Below are positions 42,816-55,371 of a stretch of 64,000 nucleotides of DNA, in pieces. The notes below the pieces were generated by a model. The model saw nothing but the letters and a program-made list of their open reading frames with translations. It made no database searches and had not been told where the DNA came from. The DNA comes from Rhipidocladum racemiflorum. Lineage: Eukaryota > Streptophyta > Magnoliopsida > Poales > Poaceae. Position numbers and translations under genes: made by a program. Where the stretch lies: contig CM070577.1 in NCBI GenBank assembly GCA_036346355.1, positions 44,216,309-44,280,308 on the forward strand, given 5' to 3'. Numbering within the stretch: the first letter of the stretch is position 1; each line of letters starts with the position of its first letter.

Positions 42816-45800
42816 TGTCGGGACCCCGAATTTGCAAATCCGGACCCTCTGTGTATTCAGCACTAGTCCAGGAACGCGCTAGTGCACACAGTCTTAACAT
42901 CGGTAAATATCACAATCATACCACTCGATACCAATAAAGTACTTTATTTAAATAACCAGCGGTTACTTGACCTTATGGTCAAGTTACAAATGTATGCCTC
43001 CAAGCGCTTAAACTTATTAAAAGAGAAATAATAGCAATGAAAATCAAATAACCCTCGTGGCGCCATCCATATACCACGAACAGCGGCCAGGCTCGCTTCC
43101 CTAAGTAGACGGATCCTCTTGGAGTTCCTCCTCCAAAGCGAGTGCGATCTCTTCTTCAGCGATATTGTGTTGAGGCAAGGGTGAGTACTTGGTACTCACA
43201 AGTCATGCACGAATGCAAAGGCTAATATACTATATGCATGGCTTGGTACAAAGGAATAGCTCAAGGTATATTTGCGATTAAGACTTTTGACAAGTAATAT
43301 AAGTAGATTCGAAGCGAGAAATAAGTAAAGCGTAAATAACTTTTCAAGAAGTTTAATAAACATTTTTCCCCATCCTAAACCATATTTCCATCATCTTCAT
43401 TACTAAACCAACCCACCTTTTCAAACCAAAGTTATTTTTAGAAAGTCTAACCCTTGACTGTAATTCCCGAGCATTGTCGATCGTGGACACGGCTATTTAA
43501 ATAGATTCTACACTCTGCGGAGGTTATGCACTTTACCCACAAGATACAGGTCAAACACCACAAAGGCGAGTTCGTAACAAAGCCTTTGGAAGCCTCAAAC
43601 AACACAGGTGGTCCTCTCGGTTCGTGCTCTACACCATCCCTTCCCTTAGCCAAAGGCGAAGTATGGGACCAACACACCGTTAGATGGGTATCGGCCACGG
43701 CCACGATCGCTCCCGCACAATCACACAAAAGGTGTAATTGACATGAGGCTCCACAAGTGAGTCCTTAGCGACTTAGTCAACTAGGGCCGTCCCATTCGAC
43801 CATGTGGTTGCAAGTATGACCAGTGGGCTCAAAGGCTTGCAAGGTTAAGTCCTTAGAGTGACCAGGCAAGACTACCCGAAGAACCAAATCAACATCCCCA
43901 ATGCCACAAGCGGCCCTGATTACTCTTGCCACATGCCAGGTCGGCTGTTTATCAAAACCCCAGTTGATTACCAAGCACCACGTGCCATCAACATCACATG
44001 ATACCTTTCCAAAACAGGTTCAATATATCATTAAGTCAATATTAACATTTGATTGTCCAAAATCATGTCATGAGCACGTAGCAGGTCTAAGCAGTATACT
44101 ACAACGGTCTAAACCCATGTTGGCGATTTAATAATGTCCAACTAGTAATCCACAACTAGGGTGACAAGGGTCATGGCACATACTTAAATAATCAAGGTGT
44201 CATACAGCAAATTGGTATTTATCTAACCCCCATGTTTAAACAAAGTATCTTTCTAATTGATCTAGCATGCAATAGTTTAAATCAAAATAGATTTGAAATA
44301 GGATCAACATGGTCAAAGCACAACTTGCCTTCAAAAAAGTACTTGCTCTTGGTCTTGAGTTGGATCTGAGTCAATACTTCTCCTTGAATCCTTAGGCACT
44401 TCAACGTCTACACAGTAAGCGTGCAAATAGCAAATACACAAATAAACACTAGGCAAAAAGTGTCCAAACATCCAAATAAAATCCACAAACAGAAAGAACA
44501 TAATTTTATGGATTTTAGAAAGCTGGAATCGTCAAATTTGGAGTTAAAACGCAAAAGTTATGATTATTTAAAGTTTAAATAATCAATTAAATAATATTAC
44601 AGAGAAAAACTTTAGTCCAAAAATTAAATAAAATTCATATTTGGGTAGATCTCAATTTTATACAATTTTAGAAATTTGAATCACTCAAATCGGAGTTGAA
44701 ACGCAAAAGTTATAAGCGTTTGAAGTTTGAAACAAAATCTGAAATCATTATTCGAATTAATAAATCATTTTCTTTTTCGGAAACTAATTATTACGTCAGC
44801 ATGGACACGTGGCAGCCTCTGATTGGCTGGTGGCGTCCAGGTCCATGGACTTGGTCCGTTGGCTCGGGTCTCTAGTGGACCTTCGCGACTCCACGTGGGG
44901 CCCGACATGTGGGACCACTCGGATAGCGTCATTCTTGACGTCGGCGAGGACTCAGTCTTTGGCGACGGTGGGACCAGCGTGACGTCATGGTGACGTCGGC
45001 GCTGGGTCGGCACCACGACATGCTGCCTCTCGACACGCTGCCGGCGTGTCGGCGTCACACACCTGCCTTCGCGTGGACAAGCTGCTGGCGTCGGTCAACT
45101 TCCCGACCGTGGCGCAATCTCGACCCGTTGATTTGAAATTCAGCGGCGCGATTAGATCCAGGGTTAACGTGTTGAATCTACTCGATGATCGTGGGCGTTC
45201 GATCTAGATCGGACGGTCCAGATCTAATCCTATAAGAAACACTACTACGACGCGTGGCGATTGTGAACCGTTGGATCTCGATCCAACGGTCCCGGATCTA
45301 ATCGGGTTTGGAACACGCGTGAACTCACCTCAACCGCACGATCAAGATCGGACGGTCCTGAGCTTCGCGAGGTCGATGGCGGCGTGGCGGCTGCAAACTG
45401 CCGGAGGCGAGCGACGGCGAGCCCGGCGGCGTTGCCGGGTTGCTCGGCGAAGTGAAGGGTCTCTTGGTGCGTCTCGTTCACGAGGATTCCAGATCTGAGC
45501 TCCTTCTCGGCCCGGAAGACGACTGACGGCCCGGAATCGAGCAAAAACGGCGGCCAGGTCACTTCCTCCAACTTCGGCGAGCTCGTGACGAATAAGCGAG
45601 CGGCTTTCGAAGCGAGATGGCTCGAAGCTTGAGTGCAAGGATGAGGGCAACCTCGGCGTGACGGGCTTTAAATAGCCTCGGCGTTCGTGTCGGCGAAACC
45701 TAACTCTACGCGGCGGTAGCGTGCGGAGTCCGGCTCGGTCTCGGCGAAAACGACGGCGCCTGGCGTCCGCGTGGCGCGATCCGCGGCGCGATCGCTGAGC

Positions 45801-46263
45801 GCTTGATCGGATCCGGGCGGATGCGGCCGAGCCGTCTGGCGGATCTCGGCCGTTGGATCTTGATCCAGCGGTTGGGATTGATTAGGGTTTTGGTACGGTT
45901 TGATCGAGTCAAGCCGGCTCGGTCGGTTTCGGGTTCCACTCGGTCGGATGAGCGATTTCGACCGAGTTGAATTTCAGCGATTTAATATTTAAATTAATTT
46001 CCGATAATTCATTTAATTCTTTAAAAATAACCAAAAGACTGGAAAAATTCAGAAAAGTGAAAATACTTTGGATCATTTTGGACTCAAATAAAATATTTCC
46101 AACAAAATTTTATTTGCAAAATTAAATTCTTTAATTATTTCAACATGGAATAAATTCAAATAAATTCCAAATAAATCCAAATAAATTCCAGAAAATTCCA
46201 AAAATTCACCAAAGTGCCAAATCACACATGAATTTAAGAAAAGCAAAATTTTGGGGTGTTACA
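42816..46263 (-). mobile_element. Solo LTR of family Y, TSD ATGAA
   Basis: Same boundaries as the Y LTRs (TGTCGGGACCCC, GGGGTGTTACA), 3448 bp, flanked by ATGAA at 42811-42815 and 46264-46268. There is no internal region, so it arose by recombination between the two LTRs of one insertion. It is clearly diverged from the LTRs of the complete Y, mainly in the GC-rich block (44790-45960), so it is an older or different subfamily copy. Confidence 0.92.
45666..45675 (-). promoter_or_regulatory. TATA box of the solo Y LTR
   Basis: The minus strand reads CTATTTAAAG, conserved although the surrounding GC-rich sequence has diverged from the other two Y LTRs, which supports a real core promoter. Confidence 0.6.
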
Positions 46264-46889
46264 ATGAAGCTTTCCAGGAGCACTCCGGATTAGTCATATA
46301 TCCATATATGACTTTCTCACCGACCTGGCTCAACGACTCCTTTATCATTTAACATATATAAACGATGTCATGATTACTTTTCACCATTCATTCATCATGT
46401 AACAACACTACCGAATAGTCATTCACAAGACGACTTCTTCCTCTGTATCACATGAATAAAATTCGAATAACATCGAGGATTCTGCTAATTCATATAAACT
46501 ATGACGGCAACATAGTTAACAGCAAAACACCACGTCGTGTCAAAACCCACCATCCATTTAAAGTTAACCTTGCAAAACCTCGCATTCTAACCAAAATCAA
46601 CATTTTGGAACAGAACATCAACTCCAAAGTCAAACGTCTGCACACACAACCACCGCAATTTTTTTTTCAAAGAGAAAGAGAAATTCATTTCAAAAGGGGA
46701 CACTTTACTGACAAAATCACTTATGAACCGTTCATAAAATCCACCTTGTGAAGCATTTTCAAACACCGCACACATTTTCAAATAACTCCAACTCTAGCCA
46801 AATGGAGTTACAAATTGAATCTCAAGAATCTCCAACTCAACCCACTAAGACCTTCTGCTTCCTTCAAACACCACACACATTTTGAATAT
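46264..46889. other. AT-rich flank, unresolved
   Basis: This continues the sequence before 42811 (same TSD). A short piece near 46283-46325 (CACTCCGGATTAGTCATA, GACTTTCTCACCGACC) resembles the inside of X LTRs, but the rest matches nothing I can name, and no coding is seen. Confidence 0.4.
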
Positions 46890-48692
46890 GAAATTTTCTC
46901 TATTTTTATTTAATTAATAGATTCTTTAAACTTTAAACAGTTATAACTTTTGCATTTTAACTCTGATTTGGGCGATTCAAATTTCTAAAAATTTGTAAAA
47001 TTATGCTCTTTCTGTTTATGGACTTTACTTGAATTTTTGAGCAATGTGTATGTACTGTTTTATTTATTTATTGCTATTTTCATGCGTTACGAGTAGACAT
47101 TGAAGTACCCGAGGGCTTTGAAGGTGAAGTGTTGACCCAGGAGCCAGCTCAAGATCAACAACAAGTACTTTTTGAAGGCAAGTGGTGCTTTGACCATATT
47201 GATCCCATTTTTGAAATTAATTTGATTTGAATTATTGCATCCTAATTTAATTAGAAATTGTTTTAATTATTTCTGGGAATTAGATAAATGCCAAATTGCA
47301 GTATGACACCTTGACTATTAAGTTATGTGCCATGGACAGTATTAAATTGCCAACATTGGGTATTTAGATCGTGGTAGTATATTGCTTAGACCTGCTACGT
47401 GCTCATGACATGATTTTTGGACAATCAAAAGTTAATATTGACTTAATGATATATTGAACTTGTTTTTGGAGAAGTATCATGTGTTGTGATTGTTGAAGGC
47501 ACATGGTGCATGGTAATCAACTGGGTTTGATAAATAGATTTAGACCGAGGCAAGTGGCAAGAATGTTATGGTGGGCCATGAGTGGCACCGGGGATGTCGT
47601 TTTGGTTCTTCGGGTAGTCTTGCCCTGGTCACCCTAAGGACTTAACCTTGCAAGCCTTTGATCTGAGTCAAGCGTGCAACCACATGTCTGCAATGGGATG
47701 GGCCTAGTTGAGTAAGTTACTAATAACATGCATGTGGTACCTAGGGTGTCAAGTACACCTTTTGTGCAGCTTGAAAGGGGAGCGTACCAGTGCTACGGCA
47801 TGGTACTCGTCCAACAGCATGTTGGTCCCATACTTCGCCTCCGTTAAGGGAAGGGATGGTGTATGACAAAAGCCGGAGAGGTTCACTTGTATAGTTTGCG
47901 GTCTCTGAAATGCTTTGTTACGATCACTCACCTTTGTGGTGTTTGACTGTATCCTGTGGGTAAAGTGCATAACCTCTGCAGAGTGTAAAATCTATTCGAA
48001 TAGCTGTGTCCGCGGCATTGGACATTGCTCGGGGATTACAGTCAAGGGTTAGACTTTCATGAAAACAACTTGGACTTGGAAAGTTGGTTGGGTTAAATGA
48101 TGATGTTGATGGAAATGTGGATTAGAAAAGGAGAGGTTTTTATTTAAGTCCTGGAAAAGTTATTGTTTTTGTCGTTCTTTTACTGCTTTCGAATCCACTT
48201 ATGCTAGTTGCTAAATATTGTTTTACTGCAAATGTACCTGTTAGCCTATTCCTTATAATAAGCCATGCATATAGAATATTAGCTGTATTCTGTGCATGAC
48301 TTGCTGAGTACCAAGTACTCACCCTTGCCACAATACAACATTAGTTGAAGGAGAAGCGACGCCAGCTTTGGAGGAAGAACTTCAGGAGGAGCCGTCTACT
48401 TAGGGAGCGAGCCCAGTCAGTTACCTGTGGTATACTAGATGGCGCCACGTTGATGCTTTTATTCTGCTGCAATTTATTTCCTTAATAAGTTTTCACCCTG
48501 TGTCGCGTACTCTTGTAACTTGACCATAAGGTCGAGCAACCAGTTTGGTTATCTTAATTAAAGTACTTTATTACTATCGATGTGTATGATTGTGATATTT
48601 ACCGATGTTGAGACTGTGTGCACTAGCGTGATCCTGGACTAGTGCTGAATACACAGAGGGTCCGGATTTGCAAATTCGGGTCCCGATAGAGG

Positions 48693-48710
48693 TGGTATCA
48701 TAGCCATACT
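48693..48710 (+). other. Primer binding site of element P
   Basis: TGGTATCATAGCCATACT lies after a 4-base GAGG spacer and has one mismatch to the PBS of Y. Confidence 0.85.
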
Positions 48711-48914
48711 GACCGTAGGCTCACCCATAGTTAGAATGGTCGTAGAGAGGATAAAACCTATTTTCTAAAGTTAAAAATTTGACAAGACAATGAATGAAAT
48801 CTTGACTTATCCCCATCTCTCCTTTCATACCCCTTTTGCAGAATTTCTCTTGCTACCCCCTTGGCTTTAAAAACCTTTTTGAGTTCTTACGAGAGTGTAT
48901 TTTGGCAGAGGTTG

Positions 48915-49657
48915 ATGAAGAACAACTACGCCGAGCGTGAAGGAGGCTATGCTGCCGAGTTGTGGCGTATGCTACAGTTGCTTGGAGGTTTTGAGAGACC
49001 GCTCTACCGAGGGACCACGATCGTGCAGGCAGGACTGGTCATCGGATGGGACGTTAAGATCATGGTGTATGTTCGAGAGAAGACGAAGTTCAGTCATCCA
49101 TTTCACTTCACCGCTAGGAGGTCAACATTTGAGATGGGAATCCAGGAGGTGTCACGTCGAGCGATGCAGCAAATTGCTCGCACTTACTCCAGAGAGCTGG
49201 AAGGCACAGTATTCCGTCACCACCAACGCCGAGACAGCAGAGCTCAGCGGAAGCCGATTGAAGATGATGATGCTCCATCACACACTTGGCCAGATTCGTC
49301 GTCGCCCAGGAGGAGCTTATTGACGACACAGTCCAGGAGTTGATGAAGGCTCGCGAACAGGTCGAGGAAGGGAAAAAGCACCTGGAGAATGCTCGTGAGT
49401 ACGTCGCCTATGCTGCGGAGAGGATCGCAGAGCTGGAGACCGCACTGTATGGGCAGGGCCCGGAGCCAGTATTGGAGTTGGACGCCCCAGACCCAGAGCA
49501 ACCAGCACCTGAGCAGGAGCACCAACCAGCTCCACAGCCTGAGCCTGAGGATGATGCTACTTCTTCGACTACTACCGTTGTGGGGCATGGCGATTGCTTT
49601 GCGCCTATGTCGCCGCACCTGCCACAAGGGGGCTGTGGAGGATTTCTCGACGAGTGA
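48915..49657 (+). pseudogene. Leader ORF of element P
   Basis: From ATG 48915 the frame reads MKNNYAEREGGYAAELWRML, then IVQAGLVIGWDVKIMVYVRE and EMGIQEVSRRAMQQIARTYS; after one frame change it continues LARFVVAQEELIDDTVQELM, KAREQVEEGKKHLENAREYV, AERIAELETAL, a Pro/Glu/Gln-rich linker and HGDCFAPMSPHLPQGGCGGF-LDE-stop. The middle is a predicted coiled coil, with regular hydrophobic positions among Glu/Lys/Arg. The order and ending match the leader ORF of Y. About 245 residues originally. I do not recognise the family. It lies between PBS and gag, so it would be translated first from the genomic RNA or removed by splicing. Confidence 0.65.
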
Positions 49658-49940
49658 GCGTAGGTTTTGTAGTTGAGACTCCTTCATCAAGTCGCGTTAT
49701 AGAATAAGAGTCATCCTTAGAGGCGTTAGACTCCAGTGTGTTAGTCGATTTGGATTTTCATTGCTTGCTGAGTGTGCAGTATGTGTTGCAAGGCCCTTAG
49801 GCATTGTAAGCAACCATACCAAGTTATTATGGATTAATTAATAAAAATGAATTTTGAGTTACACCTTTCCCCGCATAAGTTACTCTACTACTTGTCTATT
49901 CTTGTTCCCTCTCGTCCCTAAAACTTGGAGCAATCGACAG

Positions 49941-50083
49941 ATGGTGAACACCCGCGGAAACCTTGGAGGCAACGGGAGTGGTTCTCGCCCAGCTGGGAAC
50001 CCTAATGATGGAGCACCTGCACCCCAACCAGCACCGCCAGTTGACATGCAGAACTTTGGAGCTTTCCTTGCTGCACATACCCA
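49941..50083 (+). pseudogene. Element P gag, first codons only
   Basis: The frame from ATG 49941 begins MVNTRGNLGGNGSGSRPAGN and continues through DMQNFGAFLAAHT, matching the Y gag start; it then runs into LTR-like sequence. CGACAG just before the ATG resembles a splice acceptor, consistent with gag being made from a spliced RNA. Confidence 0.7.
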
Positions 50084-51682
50084 TTTGATTTGTCTTTTGA
50101 GTTTTGTTGTATTGGTGTTTCTTTATCGTTAGACGTATTATCCGGAAGTTGTTCTAAGGAGCTAAAGATCAAGGAATTGAAGATCGAGGATCAAGAATCA
50201 AAGATAAAGAGTAAAGAGCAGTAAAAATAGCAAGGGCCAGGCAAGTTGTGCTTTGACCTTGTTGATCCCACATTTAAATTTTATGTTGATTTAAACTATT
50301 GCATGCTAGTTTAATTAAAATGATTTCAATTAATTCTGGGAATAGCTATGTAACCTAATTGATATATGCCACCTTGGCTTTAATAATTGTATGCCATGAA
50401 TCATTTGTCACCCTAGGTTATGGATTAATAGTTGGACATTATATAAATTGCCAACATGGGATAACTAGATCGTGAATAGTTCGCTTAGCCATGCATCGTG
50501 TTATCGATATAATTTTTGAATGTCGAAATTAATATTGACTTCGTGAGATATGGAACATGTTTATGAAAATGTGATATGTGTTATTGATGAAGTTGATAGC
50601 ACATGGTGCATGGTAATCAACTGTGGTGATAAAATGATTTAGACTGGGCAAGTGGCAAAAGTTGTGTAATGGTGGGCCAGTGTGGCACTTGGGCGGTTGT
50701 ATTTTTCATTGTAGATAAAGGAAAGTGGTGGTATGGATTAATGGTATCTGTGGTTTTTTTTTCTGGAAGTCATGCCTTGGTCAATTAAGGACTTAACCTT
50801 GCAAGCCTTTGAACTGAGCCAAACATACAACCACATGTCTACAATGGGACAGACCTAGCTGACTAATTTGTGATGTCTTGATTTTGGTACTGTCGTGGTT
50901 GCTGTGGGTTTCGGGTGTATAGGTAGACTCACATGGCGCAAGAGGGGGGCCCTTGTTGTGGTGGTGTAACCCTTCAGTGTTGAAACCTCAGCGGGCAGTA
51001 CTGGGTTTAGACAAACCATTGTAAAGACTTTGTTATGATCGCTCATTCACATACTCTTGTATGGCGATTCACAGCTGACATAGTGAGTTGATTGTATCTT
51101 ATGGGTAAAGTGTATAACCTCTGTAGAGTGTCAAAACTAATCGATTAGCCGTGTTCGCGTTATTGGACAATGCTCGAGGATTACAGTCAAGGGTTAGATT
51201 TTCATAAAAATGAACTTAGGCTTGGAGGCAGGTTGCCTGTGGAAAAGTGATGACTGGCTAAGGATGTGGGATGGTTTACTTGTGAAATAACTGTGAAATT
51301 TATTAATGTTGTTAATCATTTTATGCTTTACAATCTATTATGTTTATTTGTGAATGCTGCTTTATTCCAAATAACCAATTCAGCCATTTATTTGGAATAA
51401 GCCATGCATATAGTTATTAGACTTCCATTATGTGCATGACTTGCTGAGTGGTTTAAGTACTCACCCTCTTGCAACAAACAATCACCAGTTGAGGAGAAGT
51501 CTACTGTAACACCCCAGCATCTAGTATGCCCGAATGCTACCAAACATAGACTAAACAACACCTAAATACCATAAATAAATATAAATTACAGCAAAGGCAC
51601 AAATGCTAAAAACCGAAATTTCGGCAGCATCGCCTTTGCTTTAACATGACTTGAAGCAATAGCAATAACATGGCAAGATATA

Positions 51683-53652
51683 TGTAACACCCCTTAAAAC
51701 TAATCTAAAGAACAAGAAAATTTCGACAGCATCTCCTCTAAAACAGAACGTCACGGAAGCAATTCATGATAAACAATTCATCCAAGAATATAAGCAATTC
51801 AACAATACTAACGACCTTAAAGTCTAAACCAACCATAAGCAAGAATAAGTTTAGTCATAACAACGAATAGTCTAAGTGTAAATAAAATTCAGCAAGCTAA
51901 TGCATTAAATAAACATTAGTTCATGGGAGTTGTGAAGACATTCGAAGGTTTATTGTGTTGCTAGCCCACCCCTCATGCTTATGTCTCTTGCACGCTACTT
52001 TGAAAACAACAAAACACAAGCGGTGAGATTGGATAATCTCAGCAAGTTTTAACAATTAACACATAATCACATCCATCAAGAATTTAACACACCACAACAT
52101 CGATTACCACAACCTCAGTAAAATGCTCATGATTATGCATGCTTATGCCATGATCCTCCTCACGTGCCCTTTCTCGGGAACACACGGTGTTGTCAGACTC
52201 TTGATCGCGCCTGGGCGTCGACAAACTTCCAATGCATGAATATGCAGTTAATGCTTCATGCATGAATTCATTCACAATTTTCCACATTGAGTCCACATGT
52301 TTGCATACCATCATATAACATGGATAGAAAACAAATATCAATGAGACGAACTACTTAAACAATTCAACGGTAGACAACATCATTCTTCTCTTTACTCATG
52401 ATTCATAGACAAAGCTCATCATCACAATGCTAATCTAAATATTGCAATCATCAAAGCAATTGATTAAACCATGTATGATTTATGTAATCGGAGATTATAA
52501 CGGAGGCAATGCAAACAACAATGTATAGCTCAACCATAACACTACTTCCACTTGCCTTTACCGGCGTGAGACAGCGGATCTAGTTGCGTCCAGAAGGGGC
52601 ACCACCTGTACAATCATAATTTCAGTATGTAACAGCAGCACAACAGATCACACGACTCAAACACGCAATTCCTACAACCCGTTCCCCCTTTCCAACACCG
52701 AAACCCCGTTCTGTCCGGACCGAACAGCAGCAACCCCCATTCTCTTTTTCGTATCTTTTTTTCTACCAAACATAAAAATATGAAAAAATTACAGGAGCTA
52801 GATATTGACGAGATCTACAACTTTCCAGAAGATCATAAATTCTAATTCCTCTGCTAAATGTGCCTAAACAGTCGTCCAACACAGTGGATGAAATCTGTTC
52901 CCAGATTCTGTTCGTCGGTTTGCAACAGCGATAACTCTCAGAACACTTCCCCAAAAATTCTGAAAAAAATACAGAAGCTAGGTCTCGACGTTATCTACAA
53001 CTTTCTAGTTATAGGTTTTGGCAGGAAAAATCATCTATGCCACGAAAAACGCGAAACAATCCGCGCTGCACAAATCCCCCTTCCAGAAACAGCACCACGT
53101 GAACATCTACCCTTCTCCCCCAACAAGATCCATCCAAAACCCTCACCACCAGATCTAATACACTCCTAATCCCTAGGTAAAACAGAGGTAAAAGTTTGGG
53201 AATTTTACCTAGTGATCTCCCTTGCAAACCCACGAAGAACACGAAGAACCCCTGAATCGGCGATCTGCTCGTCCTCCACGCCTCACGGAGTCGCTCCTCG
53301 CCTTTCTCGCTTCACATTAGCGGTGGATCTTGAGCCACCACGTGGGGAGAGGAAGGAGGGAGAGGTGGCTGCTAGGGGAGGAGGTGGCTGCCTAGGGTTG
53401 GGGAGAGGTGCGCCACAATGGGGGGGGCGCACCACAAGAGGGTGGGGAGGTGGGGCCCACTAATGAGGTGGGAAGGTGGAGGTGGGGGGGGATTCCCGGC
53501 CCAGGCCTGTGTTTTCTTCGGCCTTTTCCCATAGCCCACAACCCCAAAATTAAAATTAAAATGCAACATTTTCTTCAATTGTTTCATTCCAGAGCAATTC
53601 AGTCAATCCTCTCCGAATCAAAACAAGGAAGAAAAAGTTCTAGGGCATCACA
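51683..53652 (-). repeat. W 3' LTR
   Basis: Plus-strand TGTAACACCCCTTAAAAC to CTAGGGCATCACA. The end nearest the internal region is purine-rich (53330-53500). Confidence 0.93.
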
Positions 53653-53759
53653 TTCTCCCCTCCTTAAAAAGGATTAGTCCCGAATCTACTCCTTTAAATC
53701 TTTTGACCCAAAGGAAAAAAAAAGGAAGGCAAAGGTAAACCACGACTTACCCCAGGGCG

Positions 53760-55300
53760 TCCTCAAATAGCGTAGGTACTTCTTCCGCATCGGTCTTGAG
53801 TTCCCAAGTTGCCTCCTTTCGATCGATTGGTCCACAAAACTTTCACAAAGCGGATGGTTCTCCTCCTCATGACTCGCTCAGAGAGTCTAAAAATTCGAAG
53901 TGGATGGCACTCCATAGTCAAATCTTGCTCAGCGTAATCGGTTCCAAGTCAATCTTATGCTCGGGTCATGGAGATACTTCGTAACATAGAGAACATGGAA
54001 GACATCATGCACTCCCTTCAAAGTCGGCAACTCGGGCAGTGCGCCAAACTGCCACTCGAGCCACACCGGGAAACGGACCAATGTGTACCTCGGGCTAAGC
54101 TTGCAGGTGGTACCAAACGAACAACACCCTTTGATGGAGATGCCTTGAGAAGGACTTGATCACCTACTACAAACTCCAAATCTCGTCTCCACATTGTCGG
54201 CATAACTCTTCCGACGCCTGAGCTACGGCGGCGGAGATTTGTATCTCTTGCACCTTCTCAAAGGTCTGTTGAACCCAATCAGGACCACTGCAATGATTTT
54301 TCTCCAATCAGATCTCAAGAAAGTGGAGAAACACACTTTCGACCATAAAGCGCCTCGAATGGAGCCATTCGAATACTAGCAGTAATGCTGTTGTGGCAAA
54401 CTCTACCAAGGCCAAGTGATCCTCCCAACTTCCTTCCAAGATAGAACACATGCTCAAAGCATATGTCCTCTAGAGTCTGGATGGTCCGCTCAGAGGCCAT
54501 CCATGCGAGGATGAAAAGATGTCTTGAGAGAGTTTTGTTCCCAAAGCACTATGCAAACTCTGCCAAAAATGGGACACAAATCTAGTGTCTCGATCGGAGA
54601 CAATCGATTTAGGCACACCATGGAGTCTAAGCACTTCCTTCATGTACAAAGGAACTAGATCTGGTGCGTAATTGTGCGTCTTCATTGGAATAAAATGTCG
54701 ACTTAGTGAGTCTATCCACCACCACCCAAATGGCATCTCTACCTCGCGGTGGGTAACCCAATCACAAAGTCCATAGTGATGTGTTCCCACTTCCATTCTG
54801 GAATTTCCAATGGTGTATGCAGACGTGCAGGTCTCTTATGCTCGACTTTTACCTGTTGGCACACTCCACAAGAAGCCACATACTTGGCAATATCCACCTT
54901 CATCCTCTTCCACCAAAAACCTGTTTCAGATCCCGATACATCTTGGTCTCTCCGAGGATGAGCGAATACTGAGTCCTGTGGGCTTCCCTTAGAATGTCCA
55001 TCTTCACATCCGATTTACGAGGCACACAAAGAGCGGCCTCTAAACCGAATAGAACCATGCTTGTCTATACTGAATTCCCGAGGGTTTCCCTTGAAATCCG
55101 CGCCAGAACCTCTGAAGCAAGCGATCCACCGGCCCGAGCCTCATGCACTCGCTCGAGTATGCAAGGCGAATGATCATCTCAGTCTCATTCGCGCCAACTT
55201 GAAAAAGCTTGATAAGTGACATGACCTCTTTCCAGTCGCAACCAAGGGCAAGTAGCTTTTGGGACGCCCAGCTCTACTCAAGGCATCCGCCACAACATTA
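53760..55300 (-). pseudogene. W pol: integrase
   Basis: Minus-strand pieces: DLVPLYMKEVLRLHGVPKSI and VSDRDTRFVSHFWQSLHSAL (core, Asp in SDRDTRF), ASERTIQTLEDICFEH (core end, Glu in SERTIQTLED), then FEALYGRKCVSP and MWRRDLEFVVGDQVLLKASP (C-terminal GPY/F-type region). They lie in different frames with small gaps. DLEF.VGD.V.LK is the conserved entry to the C-terminal domain. I see no clear chromodomain. Confidence 0.82.
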
Positions 55301-55371
55301 GCCTTAGGGATGGTGCTGGATTGACACATCAAAGTCCTTTATCAACTCCAACCACCCTACTGCCGCTAGAT

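Larger units (their letters stand above)
46890..50083 (+). mobile_element. Y-like gypsy element P, plus strand, truncated in gag
   Basis: LTR sequence from about 46890 to 48688 resembles the Y LTR read on its coding strand (TAGACATTGAAGTACC, GACTTGCTGAGTACCAAG, CAGAGGGTCCGGATTTGC) and ends GGGTCCCGATA, with the final CA changed to TA. The GC-rich 5' half of the LTR is missing. A PBS, the leader ORF and the first 47 codons of gag follow; then the sequence jumps at about 50083 into LTR-like sequence Z. A deletion between gag and a 3' LTR, or a second element, could explain this. Confidence 0.75.

Noticed and set aside
52858..53169. 103-codon frame repeated identically at 59820-60131, suggesting a conserved gene
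   Set aside because: The two copies are the paired LTRs of one element; identity follows from recent insertion, not selection on protein.
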